DNA of 64,000 nt, taken from assembly GCF_023283825.1 (NCBI RefSeq), contig NZ_JAKILD010000024.1, positions 19,127 through 83,126 of the forward strand, given 5' to 3'. Within the stretch, counting starts at the first letter, position 1. Every line of letters starts with the position of its first letter. The translations under genes were made by a program, and so were the position numbers. This DNA is from Shewanella olleyana (GTDB lineage: Bacteria; Pseudomonadota; Gammaproteobacteria; Enterobacterales; Shewanellaceae). Below are positions 45,882 to 55,434 of the stretch, piece by piece. Below the pieces are notes generated by a model, which saw only the letters and a list, made by a program, of their open reading frames with translations, was not told the origin of the DNA and did not search any database.

Positions 45882-46218
45882 TATTTCGTCCTTGAAAATG
45901 GTTGCTTAGACTGTGACTCTTGATAAAAGCTCACACCTAATATATCGGTTTTATCGTTACTTGCTTTGTACAGCTATAATACAACAAAGGATCAACATGA
46001 TGTTTTTCTACTTTTAGAATCACCCACAACAAAAAGTAACTGTACTACTTAAAAAACTATTTAATACATTAGCTTAAATATAAATACTGTTTTTGTCCAT
46101 TTAAAAAACTTATGAATAAAATTGTAAATAAATCTAAAACAAACGAGTAACTGAACCTTAAATTCGTTAAAATGTCTAAATATTTACTGTCGAAAACTTA
46201 CTATAAGCAGTTGCCCCT
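45882..46218. other. Intergenic region between divergent genes
   Basis: AT-rich promoter region for the GNAT (leftward) and DUF748 (rightward) genes. A TATAAT at about 45976 has no good -35 partner. Nothing else seen. Confidence 0.4.
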
Positions 46219-49200
46219 ATGATGCCGTTGTTAAACACATTGAAACTTGCCTTTGATCATCGCCCTCGTTATCAAAAAATTGCGATCATTTTTTCATTTT
46301 TTTACTTACTTTTCGTATTAACCTTAGGACTGTTACTGCCATTTATTGCTACCAAGCAAGCGCCTAAATCGTTATCGGAGTTACTGGGCAGAAAGGTTAA
46401 CATCGAATCAATCAAAGTGAACCCCTTCACTTTTGAAGTTAGCATTAGCCAATTTACTATTGATGAACAAGACAACAACAAGACATTTTTTCATCTAGAT
46501 AAGCTTGACGTCGACATCATGTTTTGGCGTTCTTTGTTTAGCCTCAATGTGAGCTTGGATTACTTAACCATTGAAGGAACCACACTTACAATTGAACGCT
46601 TAGGCACACTTAACAGCTCAGCGCAGAGCAACTCAACTCCGAGTAAGTCAACAACCAGCGAACAACTGGGTTATCAATTTAATTTTACCGATATCATTGA
46701 AACATTTGATAATAGAGCTGAACAGGCTGCCAAAAATCAACCTGTAGAAGTAATAGAAACTGAAGAGCCTTCTAGCCCTATTGCCATTCATGTGAATCAA
46801 TTTGCGTTTAATAATGCCAGCTTGCTAATCAGCGATAAGCTCACCGATACCCAACTGCAATATCCAAATATCAACCTAGCTGCAGCGCAATTCAAAACCG
46901 ATGCCTTATTATCTGAAATACCTGAAGCTAACAAGCTCATACTTAGCATTGCAGACGCTCAAAACGGCCAAGTAAACCTTGAGTCTCAAGTGCAGTTATC
47001 CCCCATCGACGCCAAAGGTAAACTTTCAGTAATTGAAATGGATTTAACCCAATATTGGTCTTTTGTAGAAGCTCTTTTTAAAGTGTCATTGCAGTCTGCT
47101 AATTTAAATCTAACTTCTACATTTAATATTGAAGAACCCAGCGCAGTTATCTTGTCAACTGCTCCAGAATCAGTTAGTCCGCCACTTGTTATCGAGATTT
47201 CAGATACTGATATTAAGCTCGAAAACATAGCTGCCAATGATGATAAACGACAGGTTAGCAAGATAGATTTATTCGCGTTAAACGGCATCAATGTCTCAAC
47301 CCAGAATCAAACTATAGATATCGATGAATTACGCACTACAGATGCAGACTTTTGGATAACAGTAGCGCCAGAAAAAATTAATTTAGTGGAGTTATTTACC
47401 CCCATTTTTGTCGTAGATGAAAGCACGGCTGAAGATGCTGATACTGCTTTAGCAACACTTAACGAGTCAGATGAACAAGCGCCAACAGCTGTTGATACAC
47501 TAGATGAAACGCCGACTTGGTTAGTTACCCTAAACCAGTTCAATTTAGAAAATTACCAATTCGAATTGACAGAATCGGTAGCCAACAAAACGGCTAATTT
47601 CTGGAAAATATCTGAAATTAACTTTTCCACTCAAACGATAAAATCTGACTTAAGTTTACCCATTGATTACCAGTTGGATTTAACTGTTAATGAGCAAAGC
47701 GAATTGACTTCCCAAGGTCAGTTTGATGCAAAACAATTAAGTTTAGAAGCAGATGTTAGCTACCAAAAAGTTAACTTAACTAAATTACAGCCTTACATTT
47801 CGCCATTTATGAATGTCACCCTTGAAACAGGCTTATTCAATACTAGCGGCCATATCAGCGCTAATGCTGAACAGCATTTTGTTTATCAAGGGCAAGCCTC
47901 AGTCAATCAATTAAAGATTAGGGATAACCTCCATAAACAGCCGTTACTTAATTGGGAGTCAATGGCAATAACAGCATTTACTTTCGATAACTTAGCCCAA
48001 TCGTTAGCTATCGATGAGATTTTATTTGATGGACTCTTTAGCCGATTAATTATTGCTGAAGACAGAAGCACTAATATTGCAGATCTTGTGGTTCAATCAA
48101 CTAGCGAAGATAGTAGTAAACCAGATGAGATTAATCTTGAAGTAACAAAGCAGACTAATACCGAATCGAATAAAACAACTTCCCCTAACGATAACGTGGC
48201 GCAAGAGTCTGCTTTCGCTATCGATATTAAGCGCATTGGCTTTAAAGATAGCTCTGCATTTTTTGCAGATAACTCCCTTACTCCTAACTTTGCATCAGGA
48301 ATTGAACAACTAAACGGGGACATAACCCAAATCTCTACCAACCCAGAAACACGAGCATCTGTCGATTTAGAGGGCAAAATTGATAAGTATGCGCCAGTTA
48401 CTCTAAAAGGCGATATTAACCCGCTACTGGCCAATCCCTATCTAGATTTGAACCTAGCTTTCAATAAAGTTGAGTTAACTTCAATTAATCCTTATTCAGG
48501 GACTTATGCAGGTTATTACATTGACAAGGGTCAGTTATCCCTCGCGCTTAATTATCAATTAGAAAACAACCAGTTGGTAGGCAGTAATCATTTAGTTATT
48601 GATCAATTAGAGCTAGGTAAACCGAGTAACAGTTCACTTGCAACTTCATTACCTATTTCTTTGGCCATTGCCCTATTACAGGATAGGCATGGTGTGATTG
48701 ACTTAGGTGTCGATGTAGATGGTGACTTAGACTCTCCAAGCTTTAGTTTTGGCAGCATAGTGATGACAGCAATAACCAATGTCATCACTAAAGCGATTAC
48801 AGCACCGTTTTCATTATTAGCTGGCCTTGTCGGTGGCGATGAAGATGAAATGGATAAAATAAGTTTTCAATATGGCCAGTCTGATATTACCAGCGAGCAA
48901 CAAGCCACTCTGACTTCATTGGCTAAAGCGCTGAACGATCGCCCATTACTGGTGCTTAATATTAAGGGAAGTGTTGATTTAGTTAACGATCAACAAGCAC
49001 TTCAACAGCAGCAGTTACATCAAAAACTTGCCACACAAGCCCAAATGGAATTTTCAGCGTTACCAAAAGATTTATCTGCGAGTCAGTATCCTCAGCAAGG
49101 TCCGTTAGTGGATGCATTAATCAATGTATATCAAACTGAAACTCAATTGGATCCGCAATTAATAAAACAGAATATAGAAACAGAAAACCCTGGTATAGAA

Positions 49201-49431
49201 ACTACAGAGCTACAAACCCGCTGGCATATTGCTTTATATAACTTCAGCATGAACCAGCAAGAAGTTGAAGAATCACAGCTTGGAATACTGGCTCAAAATA
49301 GAGCTAAAACCGTGAAAGCTTATTTAGTTGAGCAAGCAAACATAGACCCAAGCCGAGTATTTATCCTAGAGAGTCGCGTGCATATGGAGCAAACAAATGC
49401 TCAAGCGCTGCTGACTTTGGATGCGAATTAG
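46219..49431 (+). CDS. DUF748 AsmA-like envelope protein
   Basis: A 1070-residue protein anchored by one N-terminal helix (about 21-45), the rest periplasmic. It begins with the AsmA-like pattern LLPFIATKQAPKSLSELLGRKVNIESIKVNPFTFEVSI. Then come long beta-rich repeats broken by Ser/Thr/Glu-rich linkers (near 130-190, 400-435 and 635-660). It ends with the DUF748 block FQYGQSDITSEQQATLTSLAKAL, which recalls OmpA-like C-termini. AsmA-like proteins (TamB, YhdP) build lipid-carrying grooves between the membranes; that role here is inferred from fold class. It stands alone. Confidence 0.87.
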   Translation: MMPLLNTLKLAFDHRPRYQKIAIIFSFFYLLFVLTLGLLLPFIATKQAPKSLSELLGRKVNIESIKVNPFTFEVSISQFTIDEQDNNKTFFHLDKLDVDIMFWRSLFSLNVSLDYLTIEGTTLTIERLGTLNSSAQSNSTPSKSTTSEQLGYQFNFTDIIETFDNRAEQAAKNQPVEVIETEEPSSPIAIHVNQFAFNNASLLISDKLTDTQLQYPNINLAAAQFKTDALLSEIPEANKLILSIADAQNGQVNLESQVQLSPIDAKGKLSVIEMDLTQYWSFVEALFKVSLQSANLNLTSTFNIEEPSAVILSTAPESVSPPLVIEISDTDIKLENIAANDDKRQVSKIDLFALNGINVSTQNQTIDIDELRTTDADFWITVAPEKINLVELFTPIFVVDESTAEDADTALATLNESDEQAPTAVDTLDETPTWLVTLNQFNLENYQFELTESVANKTANFWKISEINFSTQTIKSDLSLPIDYQLDLTVNEQSELTSQGQFDAKQLSLEADVSYQKVNLTKLQPYISPFMNVTLETGLFNTSGHISANAEQHFVYQGQASVNQLKIRDNLHKQPLLNWESMAITAFTFDNLAQSLAIDEILFDGLFSRLIIAEDRSTNIADLVVQSTSEDSSKPDEINLEVTKQTNTESNKTTSPNDNVAQESAFAIDIKRIGFKDSSAFFADNSLTPNFASGIEQLNGDITQISTNPETRASVDLEGKIDKYAPVTLKGDINPLLANPYLDLNLAFNKVELTSINPYSGTYAGYYIDKGQLSLALNYQLENNQLVGSNHLVIDQLELGKPSNSSLATSLPISLAIALLQDRHGVIDLGVDVDGDLDSPSFSFGSIVMTAITNVITKAITAPFSLLAGLVGGDEDEMDKISFQYGQSDITSEQQATLTSLAKALNDRPLLVLNIKGSVDLVNDQQALQQQQLHQKLATQAQMEFSALPKDLSASQYPQQGPLVDALINVYQTETQLDPQLIKQNIETENPGIETTELQTRWHIALYNFSMNQQEVEESQLGILAQNRAKTVKAYLVEQANIDPSRVFILESRVHMEQTNAQALLTLDAN

Positions 49432-49689
49432 GTTTGTTTGGCGGTAAATTTGTGTTTGAACTGAGCGTAAGTTTGTTGATAAAGGCTCACTATCACTCTT
49501 ACTATCGATTAAAAACCAGTCACTTTTTATTGATAGACGTTTAAATAGACATTAAAAATGGTTCTGTTCACAGATGACTATTATCTGTGAACAACATCAC
49601 GTAAACTATCGCTGAAAATTAAGTAAAATGACTTAATAAACGATTTGTTTTTAGCTAGTTTGTTAAATTCGATAATTAAAGGAAGTGGT

Positions 49690-50046
49690 ATGTTTGTGAT
49701 CCGTTGGCTTCTTGGCCGCATTATCTTGTTAGTTAACTTTTTATTCCCAGGTAAAAAATATCAACGACCAGTCACTGAGCAAGCCAAAATGGATGAGCAA
49801 ACTAAAGCATTAGCTTTATATCAATATGCTGCATGTCCTTTCTGCGTCAAAGTACGTCGCGCTATCCGCCGTCAAGGTTTAAACATCGTCACTGTTGATG
49901 CAAAGCAAGAAACCAATAAACAGTTACTCGTTAAAGAAGGTGGCCAACTAAAAGTACCTTGTTTAAAGATTGAAAAAGACGGTCAAACTCAATGGATGTA
50001 TGAGTCTAACGACATTATTGCTTATTTAGAAAAGCAATACGCTTAA
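49690..50046 (+). CDS. Membrane-anchored glutaredoxin-like protein
   Basis: A 118-residue protein. ATG 49690 (AGGA seven bases upstream) is chosen over a TTG 15 codons earlier. One N-terminal hydrophobic helix (VIRWLLGRIILLVNFLF) anchors a glutaredoxin/GST-N fold: ALYQYAACPFCVKVRRAIRRQG with the redox CPFC, then LKVPCLKIE (cis-Pro) and MYESNDIIAYLEKQY. It probably reduces disulfides with glutathione on the cytoplasmic face. Related to membrane-bound glutaredoxins common in Shewanella and Vibrio. Monocistronic by spacing. Confidence 0.9.
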   Translation: MFVIRWLLGRIILLVNFLFPGKKYQRPVTEQAKMDEQTKALALYQYAACPFCVKVRRAIRRQGLNIVTVDAKQETNKQLLVKEGGQLKVPCLKIEKDGQTQWMYESNDIIAYLEKQYA

Positions 50047-50069
50047 CCCCAATATCAAATATTGAGCTT

Positions 50070-50115
50070 GTGTACTAGATTTACCAAAATTTAAAATGGT
50101 TTCAATCTAGTACAC
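50070..50115. repeat. Long stem-loop after the glutaredoxin gene
   Basis: GTGTACTAGATT and AATCTAGTACAC form a perfect 12-bp stem; inside, ACCA pairs with TGGT around an A/T loop. No T-tract follows. It starts 24 bp after the stop. Confidence 0.6.
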
Positions 50116-50297
50116 AGTGCCAATGCCATTAGTGTCAGTACTATCAATGTAAATGGCAATATAGGTCATCTCAAGCTGTCATATATCCTCAATAGCCAAG
50201 TTATTCACTGTCAAACAACTCAAACACTATCAATTACAACCTGTTTCGTTTTAATATGAATTGAATCTATTTCACGCTTGATAAAGGACTATTTCTG

Positions 50298-50753
50298 GTG
50301 CCAAAGTACTCTGTATTATTTTTTAGTTTACTGCTGTTATCTGCCTGCTCTTCTGCACCTATTGAACCTGAAGCTTACGCCGGACAATTTAAAGATAAAT
50401 TCAGCACCTCCATTAAAGGTGAAGGTATCAAACTATTCACTTACCAAGCAAAAGTCGCTTCTGCCACCGATCGCGGCATTGAGGATCCACTTCCCCACCA
50501 ACAGCGAGTTAACCGCCGTCGTCAAGATGCTCGTAGTTATGCCATTGAGCAAGAGCGCAGACAAGAACGTCTAGAGTTATGGAGCGAACAAGTAGATTTA
50601 GGCTTACAAAAAACCATTGATATGACGGGTTATTGTAAAGAAGGTTATATGGTGCTTAACCGGAGTGTCAGCGAAGGTCGCGGTGAAGTTCGCGGTGAAT
50701 GCAACGATGGCGCAACAGAAGAAGATATTAAAAAGTTTAGCCGTAATTATTAG
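50298..50753 (+). CDS. Small lipoprotein, GTG start
   Basis: A 151-residue lipoprotein. GTG 50298 has AAGGA nine to ten bases upstream and gives MPKYSVLFFSLLLLSACSS, a good signal and lipobox (Cys17). The mature part is charged and Arg/Glu/Gln-rich (QQRVNRRRQDARSYAIEQERRQERLELW) with two later Cys (GYCKEG, GECNDG). I do not recognise a family. The stop TAG is formed where the MITE at 50751 begins, so the original C-terminus may have been longer. Confidence 0.75.
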   Translation: MPKYSVLFFSLLLLSACSSAPIEPEAYAGQFKDKFSTSIKGEGIKLFTYQAKVASATDRGIEDPLPHQQRVNRRRQDARSYAIEQERRQERLELWSEQVDLGLQKTIDMTGYCKEGYMVLNRSVSEGRGEVRGECNDGATEEDIKKFSRNY

Positions 50754-51031
50754 GGCCTGTTGATCTTTGCTGGTTAAGTTTTGTTCGAAATAAAAGCGTT
50801 TTAATTGAGGCGGATGGATTGATGCCTAGTCATCTAAGCACCTTTTATTCACAAAGACTCATCCAACAAAGAGTAAAACGCTTTTACTCGAACCCTTTGG
50901 GCAGCGTTTGTTGGCGATTTTTACTGCGTTATCGACTTTTTATGTAGAATAACTACACCACAAAGTCTCTGCCTTGTATAAATGGCCAACAATTCGCTGT
51001 AAAAATAACCTTGAAAGTTCAACAGGCCCTA
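50751..51031. mobile_element. MITE-like element, 281 bp
   Basis: Terminal inverted repeats TAGGGCCTGTTGATCTTT and its complement (AAAGTTCAACAGGCCCTA) match over 18 bp with one mismatch; the outer TA could be the target duplication. Inside is a second pair, TAAAAGCGTTTTA (50791) and TAAAACGCTTTTA (50874), extended by GTTCGAA/TCGAAC. There is no reading frame of transposase size. The nested symmetry and TA ends are typical of a non-autonomous Tc1/IS630-like element. Confidence 0.8.
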
Positions 51032-51267
51032 ACTATTTGTTTACATGACCTGTTGCTATCGCTTAAAACAGTCATGAAATAGGATAAATAAAGGGTTTAA
51101 CTATAACCTCTAGCCAGTTTGAGCTAAACTTAAGGCAAATCATTTTAAAGACATGTAATCACTATTAGTCTCAATCGAAATTAACCGTATTGATAACTAA
51201 TGCTAGATACCTGTTTTACTAAGTTATACAAGTGCCATAGGCACAATGAAGCGAGTTAGATAGACCC

Positions 51268-51483
51268 ATGAACAGAAAACAGCTGATGATCAAAAAGACC
51301 GCTAAACGGGCTAAAGCTAAGCAAAATAAAATTGTAAAAGATAACCCTCAAAAGAACCCTAAAGTCGGTTATATTTCTAAAGCCGTGCGCGCTCAAATGG
51401 AGTTAGAAGAGCAACAAAAGCTTGCGGCACAGGCTGAAAAAACAGAGGCTGTTACTGAGGAAATGCCAGTAACAGATAAATAA
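51268..51483 (+). CDS. DUF2986 family small basic protein
   Basis: A 71-residue protein, very basic at the front (MNRKQLMIKKTAKRAKAKQNK) with PKVGYISKAVRAQMELEEQQK in the middle, matching DUF2986 of Vibrio and Shewanella. The tail is acidic and Ala/Glu/Thr-rich. No known function; the basic front suggests nucleic-acid or ribosome contact, which is inference. The ribosome site is weak. A terminator follows 40 bp after the stop. Confidence 0.82.
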   Translation: MNRKQLMIKKTAKRAKAKQNKIVKDNPQKNPKVGYISKAVRAQMELEEQQKLAAQAEKTEAVTEEMPVTDK

Positions 51484-51522
51484 TCTAGTCTAATGCTGGC
51501 ATAGAATTTAATTAAATATTCT

Positions 51523-51561
51523 AAAAAGCCCCGAACACCTCATTGGTTTTCGGGGCTTTTT
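51523..51561 (+). terminator. Intrinsic terminator after DUF2986
   Basis: AAAAAGCCCCGAA and TTCGGGGCTTTTT pair across a loop of about 13 nt. It may also serve as a boundary for the convergent MATE gene. Confidence 0.88.
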
Positions 51562-51648
51562 GTTTACTTGGCTAATTTCGATTTTAAGAGTTAGAGTTAC
51601 CTTTAGCCAGTGAGGCTAGTTTTAGTTTTAGTTTTAATTTTAAAACCA

Positions 51649-53157
51649 CTACTTATCTTTCGATGAAAGCGGATTATCTAAATCGCCATCCCTAATGATT
51701 TCTTCACATAATGGCTCTTCGTTTAGTTGCGCTAACTGCACGTAAGATGATGACTGCGGCGATGATGTCGGACTCATTTCAAGTTCAATTTCATCACTCT
51801 CACTATTTGTGTCAGCTGCTTGTTGAACATGTTCTTTCGCAGTGATTTTTTCAATCAATCGATAACCGACCCAGACTCCTCCAAGGCCAAATAAGATTGA
51901 GCCTAAAGCCTGTCCAATTAACACGCCATAAACGCCACCAATTTGGGCACCGAAATACACAAATGGAATGGTGCCTATAGTCGCTTTACCCACATTAAAG
52001 AAGGTCGAGTATTTGGCTTTACCTAAATTATTAAATGAGGCATTAGCAACAAACAAAATACCGTTGAAAATAAAGAAGATAGCAATGTACTGGCAGAAAA
52101 ATAATATCAGTTCTGCCGCTTCACCTTGCATATCAAAAGCAGCTACAATCTGATGTTTAAGCGCAAACAGAAGAATTGACACCCCAAAGACAAACACCAC
52201 ACAAAACTGTATCGCTTTGGTCAAACTTTCCTTTACACGTTCAAACTCTAATGCGCCGTAATTTTGTCCGATAATTGGACCCACTGCGCCACTAAGTGCA
52301 AATATCATCCCAAAACACACTGGGATGAGTCGTCCTAACACCGCCCAACCAGCAACATAACTATCACCAAAATCAGCAATCGCTTTGGTGACAACCGCAT
52401 TACCAATTGGGGTTGCTACGTTGGTTAACATCGCCGGCAAAGCGATAGCAAAAATAGTGCGGATGTCTTCGATAAAATGTTGACGATTAAACTGCCCAAG
52501 CATCTTATGCTTCACTACAATTCCGCGCGCAGAAATGATAAACACTGCAATTCTGGCAAATACAGAAGCAACTGCTGCGCCCTCAATCCCCATCCCTAAG
52601 GCAAATATAAAGATAGGGTCTAATACTAGATTCACGCCGCCGCCAGCAAGGGTCGACATCATAGACAGCTTGGCATCACCAATGGCTCTTAAAGCGCCGC
52701 CTAATGCCATGGCTAAACAAATAAATGGCAGTGATGGCACTAATATACGTAGATAACTCTCAGCTAGAACAGCGGTTTCACCGTTAGCACCAATAAGAGA
52801 CAATAATTCAGGAATAAAAATATACACAGTAACTGCAACAAACACACTCGTGATAAGTGATACCACCGCGCTGTTAAGTAACATGCGTTTTGCCAGCACC
52901 ATATTTTTTGCACCCACTGCTCGGGAAACTAATGCGCCCAACGCAATAGATAAACCAATACCAATTGATGTCGTGAAAAAAGAAATTGCGCCGGCATAGC
53001 CGACCGCTGCAGCAAGTTCGAGCTCGCCCAATAAACTTAAGAAAAAGATATCTACCAGATCAACGACAAACAACGCTGAAATTCCCACAGCCGCAGTAGA
53101 GCTCATCACCAAAATGTGACGTAAAATGGAGCCTTTAACAAACTTAGCTTCGGTCAT
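51649..53157 (-). CDS. MATE family efflux transporter
   Basis: A 502-residue, 12-helix Na+ or H+ driven multidrug exporter. The N-terminal half has GSILRHILVMSSTAAVGISALF, FFLSLLGELELAAAVGYAG and ALGALVSRAVGAKN. The second half repeats the fold (NVATPIGNAVVTKAIADFG, GPIIGQNYGALEFERVKE). A polar acidic tail of about 55 residues follows the last helix (TNSESDEIELEMSPTSSPQS), longer than usual. Its ATG overlaps the ion-channel stop (ATGA), so the two genes are made together. Confidence 0.93.
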   Translation of the reverse strand: MTEAKFVKGSILRHILVMSSTAAVGISALFVVDLVDIFFLSLLGELELAAAVGYAGAISFFTTSIGIGLSIALGALVSRAVGAKNMVLAKRMLLNSAVVSLITSVFVAVTVYIFIPELLSLIGANGETAVLAESYLRILVPSLPFICLAMALGGALRAIGDAKLSMMSTLAGGGVNLVLDPIFIFALGMGIEGAAVASVFARIAVFIISARGIVVKHKMLGQFNRQHFIEDIRTIFAIALPAMLTNVATPIGNAVVTKAIADFGDSYVAGWAVLGRLIPVCFGMIFALSGAVGPIIGQNYGALEFERVKESLTKAIQFCVVFVFGVSILLFALKHQIVAAFDMQGEAAELILFFCQYIAIFFIFNGILFVANASFNNLGKAKYSTFFNVGKATIGTIPFVYFGAQIGGVYGVLIGQALGSILFGLGGVWVGYRLIEKITAKEHVQQAADTNSESDEIELEMSPTSSPQSSSYVQLAQLNEEPLCEEIIRDGDLDNPLSSKDK

Positions 53158-54002
53158 GAGTTGCCTTCTAAATTTTGCTTTTCTAATTCACTACCGCAAT
53201 GATGGCAATATAAGGCGTGTAAATGATGCCCACGAGCACCGCAATTACTGCACCTTCTCAAATCTCTTTCAGCGACCATTTCATTGGAGATTGAAGCCGT
53301 TAAAATCCCTGTCGGAATCGCAATAATAGAATAGCCAATTAACATGGTCAGGGAGGCTATCGCCTGCCCTAAATTAGTTTGCGGGGTGATATCACCATAA
53401 CCCACTGTCGTTATTGTTACTATGGTCCAGTACATTGATTTTGGAATTGAGCTAAAGCCATTATTTGGCCCTTCAACCACGTACATTACGACACTTAACG
53501 CCATAATGATCAGGCTAACTGAAAAGAAGAAAATAAACACCTTCCTTCTCGCTTGAAGCATGGCTTTTAATAACAAATTTCCTTCACTTAAATAGCGGAG
53601 TAATTTGAGTACCCTGAATATTCTAAATAAGCGCAATATTCTAAAGGCCAGAGATACGTTTGCCCCTGGAAATATCAACGCTAAAAAGCTAGGTAGAATT
53701 GACAATAAATCAACAATGCCATAAAAACTTTTCATGTATGACCAGCGACTAACTGAACCATACAGCCTTAGTAAATACTCAATAGTAAATAGCCAAGTAA
53801 ATGCCCACTCGGTATAGTAAATAATTTGACCATACTGTTGATGATAAACGTCAATCGTATCTAATATAATCAGTAACACACTGAGTAAAATACAAATAAT
53901 CAAACCAATGTCAAACCAACGGCCTGAGCGGGTTTCAGTACCAAAGATGACTGTTCTTATTTGTTTTTTAAAAGGGGTATCGTGTTTTTCTTCTAATGTC
54001 AT
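53154..54002 (-). CDS. Voltage-gated-type K+ channel with C-terminal zinc ribbon
   Basis: A six-helix ion channel of 282 residues. The S4 helix has regularly spaced Arg/Lys (RILRLFRIFRVLKLLRYL, near 120-137), the pore filter is TTVGYGD (near 192-198), and S6 follows. The cytoplasmic end holds a zinc-ribbon-like pair, CSNCGARGHH and YCHHCGSE. The filter indicates K+ selectivity. The zinc ribbon may control opening or assembly (inference). It overlaps the MATE gene by four bases; the link between K+ flux and MATE export is unknown. Confidence 0.92.
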   Translation of the reverse strand: MTLEEKHDTPFKKQIRTVIFGTETRSGRWFDIGLIICILLSVLLIILDTIDVYHQQYGQIIYYTEWAFTWLFTIEYLLRLYGSVSRWSYMKSFYGIVDLLSILPSFLALIFPGANVSLAFRILRLFRIFRVLKLLRYLSEGNLLLKAMLQARRKVFIFFFSVSLIIMALSVVMYVVEGPNNGFSSIPKSMYWTIVTITTVGYGDITPQTNLGQAIASLTMLIGYSIIAIPTGILTASISNEMVAERDLRRCSNCGARGHHLHALYCHHCGSELEKQNLEGNS

Positions 54003-54187
54003 AGCTCTCTCGAAATGACGTCCAATTTAATCCCGCACTTGATGTAAAAGTACGGTATTATCTATAAAAATTTTCATTTCATTATGGCAATTATTCGCTC
54101 TTCTGATAGATTGCCTAACGACTGATACTCATGTTAACACTATTAACAATAAACAAACTTAGAAAAAACTGCTTTTTTGGAGACTTC

Positions 54188-54694
54188 ATGTACTTGGTTA
54201 AATGCTTCATTTTCATAGCCATATTTTGCTCGACCTTAGCCAATGCTTCAATCGATCAGCTTAATTCTTCAAAAGTAGATTTAGTGGTAGTGAATAAATC
54301 CGAATCGAGTATGTCGATTTTTCATCAAGGACAAAAAATCAAAACCTATCAAATTGCGATGGGTGATGCACCTCAGGGGCACAAGTTAAAAGAAGGCGAC
54401 CAACGAACACCTCAAGGTCGTTACGTTTTAGATTATAAAAAGTCAGATAGTGCTTTTTATAAATCAATACATATTTCATACCCAAATGAAGAAGATCGCC
54501 TCCGTGCAAATGCTTTGGGTGTTAGCCCAGGTGGCATGATAATGATCCATGGCCAAAACCCTAATTCAAGTTTAACACCCGAACAAGCCCAACAATATAA
54601 CTGGACCAATGGTTGTATAGCTGTGACAAATAAAGAAATGGACGAACTATGGCGTGTTATTGAAGAAGGCACACCAATCGAAATTTGGCCATAA
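54188..54694 (+). CDS. L,D-transpeptidase (YkuD family)
   Basis: A 168-residue exported protein from ATG 54188 (GGAG seven bases upstream; an in-frame ATG 19 codons earlier lacks a signal at its start). The signal peptide runs to about 21 (STLANA-SID). The YkuD domain has DLVVVNKSESSMSIF, GDQRTPQGRYVLDY, IMIHGQN (His near 121) and WTNGCIAVTNKEMDELW with the nucleophile Cys near 142. The usual S/TxGC[IV]R motif has Ala in place of Arg, as in one YkuD subgroup. It cross-links or edits peptidoglycan, or anchors lipoprotein. Confidence 0.92.
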   Translation: MYLVKCFIFIAIFCSTLANASIDQLNSSKVDLVVVNKSESSMSIFHQGQKIKTYQIAMGDAPQGHKLKEGDQRTPQGRYVLDYKKSDSAFYKSIHISYPNEEDRLRANALGVSPGGMIMIHGQNPNSSLTPEQAQQYNWTNGCIAVTNKEMDELWRVIEEGTPIEIWP

Positions 54695-54749
54695 GCATTA
54701 CTATCACTTCACTCATTTTTCTCTTCCCACGCCGTAACAGGAATTAGAT

Positions 54750-55307
54750 ATGGATTACGCCCAGTTATTGAAAAGCTGGCCTGACTTTAGTCAGCGAATC
54801 ACTTTGTTTATAAAAGAATTAGGTTTAGATACTTTACAGCTCGACTGCGATCATTGTGCACTTAGGGTTAATAGTGTTGATGCAGCTGAACGCCTGACAA
54901 CAGACTTTGAACAACACGGTCAGGTTATTTCTAACAATATGATTAATGGTCGCCCAATATTAATCATTAAACTGAATACACCGATGGAGCTAGATGGCTT
55001 AAAAGTCCCTTGTGTTGAGCTCCCTTTCCCATCAGATAAGTTATATCCTCAAGAAGGCTGGGAGCACGTAGAGCTTGTTCTGCCAACCAATGCAACCACA
55101 TGCGAACAGCTTATAGAAGATTTACTAAAAGTTGCCCCATCAGCTCAAAATATCATTGATGGCAAGACAGATATTAAAGTCAAACTTAGCTCACCTAAAG
55201 GTGATAATGAACGTTTAGCCAACCCTACCATTGCATTTAAGCAAAATGGCATTTGCGTTAAAGTCCACCCACAAACTATTGAAGCAATTATTGCCAGCGA
55301 ACAATAA
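54750..55307 (+). CDS. yecM: YecM-like VOC protein
   Basis: A 185-residue protein matching YecM. It starts with helices (WPDFSQRITLFIKELGL), then DHCALRVNSVDAAERL and IKLNTPMELDGLKVPCVELPFPSDK, and GWEHVELVLP, which places a His/Glu metal site like that of VOC enzymes. E. coli YecM has a known structure but no proven substrate. AGGA precedes the ATG. It follows the L,D-transpeptidase by 55 bp and may be in the same transcript. Confidence 0.88.
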   Translation: MDYAQLLKSWPDFSQRITLFIKELGLDTLQLDCDHCALRVNSVDAAERLTTDFEQHGQVISNNMINGRPILIIKLNTPMELDGLKVPCVELPFPSDKLYPQEGWEHVELVLPTNATTCEQLIEDLLKVAPSAQNIIDGKTDIKVKLSSPKGDNERLANPTIAFKQNGICVKVHPQTIEAIIASEQ

Positions 55308-55313
55308 ATAAAA

Positions 55314-55347
55314 AATCTAGTCTTACTGCCACTAGTAAGACTAGATT
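55314..55347. terminator. Strong hairpin terminator, likely bidirectional
   Basis: AATCTAGTCTTACT, six-base loop, AGTAAGACTAGATT. The minus strand has six T after the stem, serving the M23 gene; the plus strand has TTGGTCTTTT, weaker, for yecM. Confidence 0.82.
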
Positions 55348-55434
55348 GGTCTTTTATCTAAACCTCAATAACAGCATTAATCAAGCAATGAATCTGCTGT
55401 TTATCAAATTATCTGCACTTTTCGATCCCTGTGA

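Noticed and set aside
50278..50574. 98-codon frame overlapping the small lipoprotein
   Set aside because: Other frame of the same DNA; the GTG frame has a lipobox and a ribosome site, this one has neither.
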